From: Sebastes aleutianus
Lineage: Eukaryota; Chordata; Actinopteri; Perciformes; Sebastidae
DNA length: 64,000 nt
NCBI GenBank assembly: GCA_916700875.1
Contig: CAKAKS010000067.1
Span: 8,149,591-8,213,590, forward strand
Direction: 5' to 3'
The stretch's first letter is position 1. Each line of letters begins with the position of its first letter. Below, piece after piece: positions 55,935-64,000 of the stretch. The notes under the pieces are model-generated. The model was not told the origin of the DNA and searched no databases. It saw only the letters and a list, made by a program, of their open reading frames with translations. A program made the translations under genes and the position numbers.

Positions 55935-58140
55935 TGAGAGACGGGGGGACTAAAAGTATCCTAACAGACCCGCGTCATCAAAACACCACATGATGGAAAC
56001 GTCAGCATTTATTCAACGGTGAGTTCACACCAACCGTTGCACAAAACGGCTCATTCAAGAAAACACTGTTTCACCGCAGTCTGACGCGCACTCATCACAT
56101 CTCCCATCATGCTTTGTGCTCTGTATCTGAGGATAAAACTGTACCAACTGTCTTGCCTTCACACTTGATCATTACCTCCAGTGTGGCCTCGTCTTTCACT
56201 GTGCCACATTAGTTTTAAAATATCATGGCAATAATATTTAAACTTGCTGTGAGACATTTGACAGTAGTAGATATATTCCGCTGTGTAAATTAAAGGCATA
56301 TTTATTGCTGTTAAAGAGCAATTTGTGTGAAGAAAAAGGGTATTTTACAGTATTTATTTTACTATAAAGTTGCAGGATTTATTTTTTAGAAGTTGTAGTT
56401 GTAGACTGTATGCATCAATGTTGGATAATAAACTTTATCATAGAGATTTATTAGATGTATTTCCATATCCTTCTGAACATCAACAATGCAAAACCATTAA
56501 ATGTACTTAGTTTTTGTTACAAGCACACGTTGCACAGGGAAATCAAGTATGTAAAATGTGTCGGAGTCATTACATGTAGTTTACTTAAAAGCAGCAGAGA
56601 CACACAATATTTAAATGAAGCAGCCTACAAGGCCTTTAATCCCATCCTACAGTCAGCTACAGAAAATAAGATTATATATATATATATCACTATTACATAA
56701 TCCTGCAGCTGCTCAACAACACGCAAGAAGCCTTACTGTCAATGCACATATTCAAGCCTTGTCTTCATCACTGAATGTCGGTCTTAACACTACAATATAT
56801 TATCGTCTGCTCTGCTGATCAGTCACTGCCATGTATAGAACACAACATGAAGCTTAGAGCAACAGTTACTGCAGGAAGAAATAAACCTGCGATGAAGAGT
56901 TCATGTTCCAAAAAATGCTAGATATAGATTTTAGGAGTGATTCACATTGTTGGTTGTCATTTGCAGAATTTTCCTCTTAAAAGGATAGATTCATGTTTTT
57001 TCAGGTCTGTGAACTACGAAAGAGTAACTGGTCACTGTGGTCGTTCCTTCTGGTAATATCTGAAGTTCAGCTGAAACTAATGTGAGGCTGCAACAGTCTG
57101 AGTCATATCGAGTTAGATTCAAGTCTTTTAGTTTGAAATTCCCTTGGACGGTGTTTACTTTAGAGCTGGTTTAATAGTTTTAGATGGTAATGTTTTTTTT
57201 TTGGTTTTTTTAAATAGATAAAACAAGACATTTGAACATGTCATTATGGGCTTGAGTAACTTGTGCTGACCAAATTGAGAAAATAAAAGGCAGATTAATC
57301 AATAATAGAAGTTATTTCCATGCTGAACTACAGTGGAGTATACTTGCAAACCGTCACGATTTTCCCGGGAGACTCGTTTCGCATTGCCTTCTCCCAGTTT
57401 CCTCCCGGGTTCACAACTCTCCCGATTTATGACAACTTTTCACCCCTTTTTTGTCTCAACCTGTTTCTGGCACTGTAGAGTGTGTAAAAGCCATAAGACC
57501 TACTGTTTCCACTCGGACAATACAGCTACACCAAATTTTGTTTTCTGGGGGAAGAGAGCTACTCTCGGTTTGAGCTGCACTCAGTGCACTTCAGTGTGTG
57601 AGAAAAGAAGGAAATGGAGAGTATGAGGAAGAACTAGACCTACTCAAGCATAAAACTGCTGTTGCAGTGTACTTTATAATTATTTTTTGCAGTTTTCATT
57701 CTTTAAAAGTTTAAAAGAAATTCACATTTTCATGGGGGTGCCCTCCTTAATTTCAAAATCCCCTCTAGTTTTGAGGTCACAAGGTTGGCAAGCAGTGGAG
57801 ATAATAGCACATTAAAAAGGACTGAACTTCTGCTCTGTCCAACTCAGACTGCTGAAGCCTCATTAACTTTTAGATGTCTTTTTAAAACAGGATCCATTTC
57901 TTTAATGGCATTATGAAGGGATCTTTTCAAAGCCAGTATTAACAGAAGGAATGATGGATCAAGAAGTTTGAATGTACATTTGACTATTAAGAGTATTGTT
58001 TCAAGACTGAAAGAAAAATGTTAAAACTATCCTTTAAGGTGGATTTTATTTTGTCAACACAAGGGGAGAAAATTTTACATTTGTGAGATGTTTGTTTTTG
58101 TGTATAAATTAAGCAAATAAAGACTGATGAGAATGTATTG
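55935..58140 (+). other. miga1: miga1 3' UTR with two candidate poly(A) sites
   Basis: AATAAA occurs at 56427-56432, about 490 nt after the stop. A second AATAAA at 58116-58121 is followed by a GT-rich tract (TTGGTCGTGTTTTTC). Short and long 3' UTRs are both plausible. The long form would include an interspersed repeat at about 57,340-57,800. Confidence 0.6.
57340..57800. repeat. Interspersed repeat in the long miga1 3' UTR
   Basis: The left edge CTTGCAAACCGTCACGATTT and right edge GAGGTCACAAGGTTGGCAAG are roughly inverted. The right half matches about 24,840-24,980. Confidence 0.55.
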
Positions 58141-58299
58141 GTCGTGTTTTTCTTCCCAAGTTTTTATCTACAGTGTAAAATAACAGTGAATACGTCCAGT
58201 TAATTTTTTACAACTTTTTTAATTAACATGGCAACATTTCAAAAGTCAGAACAGTTCAAAAAACAAACCAATATATTTGATGATATACACAGCACATGA

Positions 58300-61200
58300 A
58301 ACCTTTTATTTTATTTTTTTACCTCTAAGGCATGCTCCTTGTTTTGTCTTCTACACCCCCACGACCCCTGTGTTGAAACACTGAGTGTCTCACATATACA
58401 GAGTGAACAGCCTCAAAACAAACAGTAAGTGACCCTTTAACTACAGAGAAAAGTGAGTTTTTAAAAAACCAGTAACCCTCCCCCCTCCCAAATATTACTG
58501 CCAATAAAAACATGTGCATGTCATTTAAAGTACATCAGTTCCTGTCCTCGTCCAACTTTCTAAAGCATATTCCTACTGACTAAAGGTTACTAATGAAAGG
58601 CATTAAAAGCGATAATAGAAACCATCAGACACCTCTAAATACACTATGGCATAATTTAAGAAACAACAGTTGATCCGAGCAGAAAAACATGTATCTAACC
58701 AACACTTTGCAATCACAGAATTTAAATTTCATTGCGTTGCTGTTTTTTACCTTATCACTGGAGCTCTTGAACGGTCTACGTTCAGCAGTGGGGATTGACT
58801 CAAAGGATTCCTCCTTTTGGGGACAAACTACGACAGCGCCTGACTCTATGACCTACGCTTGCAGCGTCCTCCAACACTGTGAGCGAGAAGTGAAGGCAGC
58901 AGCGTTTCAATAGTAGATTTGCACTGCACTTGAGGGCAGATTCACACCACGACAGAAATTTTAAAAAATCATGTATTTCACCGTTTTGTTTTCTATCCGA
59001 GAACATTGCTAACTTTCTGGCAGCAGATTTGCATGGCATGCAGTTTTGATATACCAGTCTAAAGCATCGATACACAATCGCTGACAGACTTACCGGAATA
59101 AAAACATAAGGCTAATATCAAATATTAAGCATGTACGACAATGACAGCATTTCCTCAGTGAGCCTATGCAACAACGTTTTCTGGGTAAAGTCACTTTTTG
59201 AAAAGTCAAACTTCATGTAACAAAAATCATGCAGATCAATCAATGAAAGCAGATCTTAAAAAAGGGTTGTTCAGAATGGACATTTCTTTACGACTAAAGC
59301 ATAAATGCATTTGAGGCATGTTAAGAGACACAGGTAAGCATTTCTTTTGCATGTAAATCGGGTCATGTCACTGGACAAAAACACTGGTTTCCTTAGGTTT
59401 CGCTTACCTGTGTTATTGCAGCAGAACCTAAGGTGCAAGGTCTGGGACGACACTGCAAAGATCAGATATATTGCACTGTTTGCCGTCAGTGAACAATGCT
59501 TCAATTTAACAGCCTTTCACAACAGTGCTTCATTCAGAAATAAATGTCATGATAATCAATACTGGGCTAGTCAGAACCACTACTACCATTCCACATGCTC
59601 ATATAAAGTAAGAACAGCAGAAACCTAAGCATGCTACGCTGGAGTTATGCAGTAGGAAGTTTCTAAGCAATAAATGGCATTTAAAAAAAACATGACAGTC
59701 TCAACTAGACAATGGCACTTAAGCAGGTCAGGTATTCAAAAACGCAAGAAATCCACATGGGCATCCTTAAAACAGTTCCTACCAACAGAGTAACAGAGTG
59801 CTGACATTCAAACCCTCAGTTCAGAAAATCCAACTGGCGCTGAAATGCTACCTACACAATCTACAAAAGTATCAACATACTGTAAAGATTCAAAGACTGA
59901 ATGGAGTCACACAAGGGCAAATAAGTCTCAGAAACATGTGGTACAAGAAACTAGTGCACTATTCCTCTCCTCTGAACATTTCATACTTACCCAGAGACAT
60001 GGGGAAAATGACAAAAATACTACATCTTTTGCAGATTAAAGCATCAAAAAAAGGCGTTTATCTCTCAAAGTCAGTCACAGTTTTTGTACTTACAGTATAG
60101 GAGGGCTCAACTGTTGGATGACGACTGCTTAGCCACCCCCGACCCTACAACATCTATGTTATTATACTGGATAAACACTAACAGAATGGGGACAGCAAAA
60201 AACGATTTTTGCAATGTTTTTATATTAAAAAAACATTCTTTAAAAAAAACAACTTTATACATGTGAGTTAATTCGAAATGGGCAAGACAAACGTTTCAAT
60301 GCATTTTTCGATACAGTGGCAATTTTACCTGACTGTCCTGGAAAAAGAACAGCACAAAAAATATATATATATGTATATATAACACTAACAACATTTCTTG
60401 CAACCACGTTTTTCTGAGGAACATGTTAAGGAGAAATACTTGCTTACCGCTTTTCTAAACTCGCCTGTGGAGGAGGAAGTGTCTATATCAAGGCAATATA
60501 CAGTGCATACTATCTCAACAATGTCAGCAAACCAGACAAGATTAATAAAAAAAAGGGAGTGCCACAGCAACGCAGTTAATGCATGAGTTACGATACATGT
60601 CGACTTTCTTATGGCAAAACATCTGTCTACTGCTGAAGTCAGAGCAAAGTCAGGAAACAGAAAAGTAATGTCTATCAACAAGGACGATTGTTGGTCTGAA
60701 CCACTCCGGATCATTGCACGCACATAATGTGTCTAAGAGCCTTATAGACAGTTGGAGAGAGACAGGACAGCACAACTTTGAGTTTTTGGACAATTAACCC
60801 CCACATATGGCCTGCGTTTCAAACTTTTTACCCCTGTAAAATAAAAACATACAGAAACTCCTTTTAACCCCCTTTAGTTTAAAACCACCCCAACTTACCA
60901 ACACAGGAGGTTTCAGTTTGTTTTATTGCAAAAACACAACAGGCAATAGCATTTTTAAAACTGAGATGATTTACATGGTAATGTCTACAGTTTAATAAAC
61001 ATGACTTCTAACCACATTTTAATGTAGATACAGGGCTGGAATGACCATATGTATAGTTACCTCACTAAAAACAAAGCATTTACAAGAAAAAGGAAAACAA
61101 AAAAAGGAAGAGGACGTGTTCGCCGGGTAATCTGCCATCTATGTGAAACACTTTCAAACCGAGGAAATTTAAGATCTTCATCAAGGCGTCTGCATCCAAA

Positions 61201-61400
61201 CATTTAACAAAGGATTTTGTTTCGACAATGTAGCATTTACTTTATGTCCGCTTCACATTACTGGCCCTGTGCAGAAGAAATACATAGAAGATACATTGCA
61301 TGTTAACAGCGGAAACAGTGGACTCAGCTTCCCAAAATAAAAAGCTAAAAACCTGTTTAAGGAGGAAATAGTTTGGGTTAAGTGTGTGAGGCTGCTGCGG
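58300..61400 (-). other. fubp1: Probable fubp1 3' UTR
   Basis: About 3.1 kb of A/T-rich sequence with no repeats I recognise and no coding exons. A minus-strand AATAAA lies at 58305-58310, putting the end of the transcript near 58,290. It converges on miga1, whose distal poly(A) signal is only about 185 bp away. Confidence 0.6.
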
Positions 61401-61421
61401 TCACCTGGAGCCCTGTAAATC
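61401..61421 (-). CDS. fubp1: Probable fubp1 terminal coding exon
   Basis: The acceptor CCTCCTCAG follows a pyrimidine tract. It would add DLQGSR and a TGA stop at 61401-61403. The human protein instead ends in a shorter GQ-type tail, so the exact terminal residues are uncertain. Confidence 0.55.
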   Translation of the reverse strand, partial: DLQGSR

Positions 61422-63674
61422 CTGAGGAGGGAAGGCGGTTAGGGCACAACAGAATTGAGTATTCAGTGGATGTGGAGGGCAGATTCTATTCGGGGATGTA
61501 CCTGAGGGGCTTGTGGTGCTGCACCCATCGTCTGTGGGTTGCCTGTGCCGTAGTACGCAGCCTGCTGGCGGTAGTACTCTGCCCATGCAGCGCTGTAGTC
61601 TGGCTGGCCTCCAGGCTGCGAGGCGGCAGCTGCTGCTGCTGCGGTGGCCTGAGGGGCCGCTTGACCTGGAGGGTGAAACAAGAGGGAAACTTGTTGGAAC
61701 AACAAATAAACTTCAGGAAAATGAGTCAGTCGCTTTAGGTTATTAGATTATGCAAATGCTTAGTAGTTGTTTACTGCAGTGTGAACAATTACCCAGCAAC
61801 TTAAATGCAATCACTCTTCATTCAAATGTTACAGAGTGATTGGATTTTCTTGCAAGTAAGACCTCTGAGATACAGTCATAGGAGTAGAACGGACATTGCA
61901 CTGTTTTCCGTGGTCATCTGACCAGTACAGAAGTAAATGGTGATTGTTGTTATGGTGACAACACATCAGTGGGTCTTTAAAGTGTGGTCGCAGCTCGCTG
62001 GGAAGAGAGCGTACGCAGCTTCAAAGACGGATGGCTGGCTAGTTAGCTAGGTAGCTTGTCCTCCTCCAGAGCGGTGGGGAGTGAGGCGGAGAGACCGTCA
62101 GACCCAGCGCTGCTGCTGGCTACCAGTCCGCCGTTCGGGTCATTTTCTGTAACCAGTGTAGCATTAAAGCATGGTGGCATTAGCAGGCTAGCTAACTTGC
62201 TAATTCCACCATGCTTCAAACCTACACCGGTTACAGAAAATTCCGGATCGAATATCGGGCTGATACGGATTCAAATAGCTGGAATGGATATCGGTGACAA
62301 TGGGGCCAATCTCTTCAATTCAATTCTATGTTTATATGCCATATATATTATATATTGTAATTTTAATTCCTGTTCTGCTTTGACCAATTTGTTGCTGCAT
62401 TAAAAAGGTTTACAGATTTTTTACCAAGTTAATGGTAAATTAATTATTATTTTAATAATAAAGAGCAATTAAAGAAATTTATATCTATGTATTTATTGGT
62501 CACATTTTGTTTTACAAAGTTAGGAATGCAATGTTTTAGTTAAGCCTGATGTTGCCTTACACATAAAAGAATGATCCCAGTCACTTCCACACAGTGAGCC
62601 ATACAGCTTATTATTTAAACACTGGTATTGGATCGGTACTCGGTATCGGCTGATACCCAAATCCCAGGTATCGCTATCGGTACTAAAAAAGTTGGATCGG
62701 TGCATCCCTACAGAAAATGAGTTGTCACTTATCTGGCGATAGCAATGCTTCGTAACGTTACTAATCCACTGGTAGTTTTAGTCGTTACTGGAAAAGTCAC
62801 CTGAGTGTGTTCGCGACTTGCCTTAAGACGCTTTAGTTGATACGGAAGTTAGCCAGCTATAGAGGTCGCAATGGCATCGGTACACATAAAAACCCATGAC
62901 CATCCTCCACTCCACTTGAATGAGAATGTCTGTTCTACTTCTACAGTACCTTTACATCCTGATAGTTTCAACTGCTACTAATCACATTTCTAAAACCAAA
63001 CAGATTCAGATCACAGTAACAGTTAAAAGGTCTTTTTAGGTAACATTTTATGAGAAGGGGAACGAACCCACCACCACGTTCTTTGAGTGGCGGGACAGAA
63101 ACCTTCTGCTTTTCTGTTGGGCGGCTGAGAGAGCAACCACTCTACTAAAGAGGGCTGCTAGAGGGGCACAGCCACCCTTCAACATTAAAAACATTCACTT
63201 TGACTTGACTAACTAGTTTCTCTAGCTGGGAAGGGTCATTTCCATTTCCGGCTCGAGTTTCTGTCACATTGCCTTACTCTAAACACCCGGATCACACTTA
63301 ATTCCTAAATCATTTGCCTCACACACAAACTGCAAACTGTGTTGTGCTGTTTTATATGAGGTTTCTTCACTAAAATATTAAATAAAATGATTTCTGATTA
63401 CGTTTTCATTATGAAAATATAAGGCAGCACTAACATAACGGTGCAATTCAGTGGTTTTGTGTTATAAATGGAATGACAAATGCACAAACAGAATAAAGTT
63501 GAATGTATCCGCCAACTTAATTTGAACTCAATGCAATGCAAGAATGGGGAGTAAAATGTTAAATTAATTAAGTGTGATCTCAGTCTGATTTCAGCAGAAA
63601 GGAGTACCGACCTTGTTTTTTGTAATACTCCTCCCAGGCTTTCGTGTAGTCCTGAGGTTGTTGGCTCTGTTGAC
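61401..63674 (-). CDS. fubp1: Far upstream element-binding protein 1, C-terminal exons (partial, runs off the right edge)
   Basis: Single-stranded nucleic-acid-binding regulator of MYC transcription and of splicing, acting in the nucleus. Only the C-terminal transactivation region is in the window. The exons are 63612-63674, 61502-61665 and 61401-61421. The first encodes QQSQQPQDYTKAWEEYYKKQ; the second contains GGQPDYSAAWAEYYRQQAAY. These are the paired DYxxAWxxYY tyrosine-rich motifs of FUBP proteins. The preceding KH domains lie outside the window. FUBP1 rather than FUBP3 is supported by GQPDYSAAWAEYYRQQAAYY and by synteny with usp33 and miga1. Confidence 0.93.
61502..61665 (-). CDS. fubp1: fubp1 exon with Ala-rich stretch and second tyrosine motif
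   Basis: Encodes a poly-Ala-like run (ATAAAAAAAS), then GGQPDYSAAWAEYYRQQAAY and a Pro/Gln tail ending APQ. The acceptor is CCCTCCAG and the donor CAG followed by GTACAT. Reading through the donor would add a short VHPRIESALHIH tail. Confidence 0.94.
62142..62241. repeat. Long imperfect hairpin in a fubp1 intron
   Basis: The arms at 62142-62184 and 62199-62241 (ATTTTCTGTAACC and onward) pair at about 38 of 43 positions around a 14-nt loop. Confidence 0.85.
62242..62710. mobile_element. Left-truncated hAT element (TAGGGATGCACC family) with perfect 8-bp flanks
   Basis: The right end is GGATCGGTGCATCCCTA; the left terminus is lost (starts TCCGGATCGAATATCGGG). CAGAAAAT flanks both sides (62234-62241 and 62711-62718). 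Confidence 0.82.
62719..63611. other. fubp1 intron, remainder
   Basis: Non-coding. A weak tRNA-like stretch (minus GGTTCGTTCCCC) is near 63,060-63,080. Confidence 0.45.
63612..63674 (-). CDS. fubp1: fubp1 penultimate-region exon, first tyrosine motif
   Basis: 63 nt encoding GQQSQQPQDYTKAWEEYYKK and QG (outer codons split). The acceptor is CTTTGCAG and the donor CAAG followed by GTCGGT. Confidence 0.93.
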
Positions 63675-64000
63675 CTGCAAAGAGAAGAGAAAAATGTGTC
63701 AATACATCCAACTGTTCACAACAATGATCCTAAATTGTTTATGTCCATGACCCACAAATCAAACATGTTGCATCATTTAACTCTAGACACGGTCAGTAGC
63801 AGTTAACACATTCAAGGCACATGACAAAGTTCTGCCATCAGTGTTGATAAAGCCCTACGATAGTCTAGAAAATAGTCTACTCTGAGCTCATGAGAAGGTG
63901 GTTCTGTGTCAACAGCTCAGTCCTGTAGATAGTCAAAAGTGTTGCAGTCTAAACAGCAAAGGCGTTTAATGTGAAACCAAGTGGAGGAACACTGAAAACG
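63675..64000 (-). other. fubp1: fubp1 intron at the window edge
   Basis: Non-coding. The next upstream exon lies beyond the window. Confidence 0.6.

Noticed and set aside
63055..63180. Possible tRNA gene on the minus strand
   Set aside because: Only a B-box-like GGTTCGTTCCC is seen. The A box and cloverleaf spacing are not convincing.

Overview
This is a vertebrate nuclear window, almost certainly from a ray-finned (percomorph-like) teleost. Short conserved exons with GT-AG borders are scattered through long introns. The spacers are full of fish-type non-autonomous hAT elements and foldback MITEs, an L2-like LINE remnant, microsatellites and a minisatellite. Nothing prokaryotic or viral is present.

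Layout. 1-7,180 holds no gene I can name. It contains a CpG-rich open block (1,522-1,845), a nested transposon cluster (3,508-5,552), and a CpG-rich promoter (about 6,000-7,180) with a good minus-strand splice donor. In human, ZZZ3 is the next minus-strand gene after USP33, so this is a candidate zzz3 head; that part is inference. 7,650-37,680 (minus strand) is a complete usp33 gene: 23 coding exons that I could join in one frame to 911 residues, plus a non-coding first exon. 37,700-39,095 is a 46-bp minisatellite in the spacer between two head-to-head promoters. 40,560-58,140 (plus strand) is a complete miga1 (FAM73A, mitoguardin 1) gene: 15 coding exons joining in one frame to 588 residues, plus a non-coding first exon. 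58,300-64,000 (minus strand) is the 3' end of fubp1: a long 3' UTR and the last coding exons, running off the right edge.

Gene order and orientation usp33(-) miga1(+) fubp1(-) match human chromosome 1p31, except that NEXN, which lies between MIGA1 and FUBP1 in human, is not visible here. The three genes share no pathway. USP33 is a deubiquitinase with a ZnF-UBP domain and two DUSP domains, MIGA1 is an outer mitochondrial membrane protein, and FUBP1 is a KH-domain regulator of transcription and splicing.

I found no undescribed multi-gene system. The points most worth checking are regulatory or structural: a (CT)n microsatellite serving as the polypyrimidine tract just before the usp33 start codon, two weak donors in a row in usp33 where mammals have an alternative microexon, a phospho-FFAT-like motif in miga1, an NRF1-type palindrome in miga1 intron 1, strong hairpins, and several transposon-in-transposon nests.
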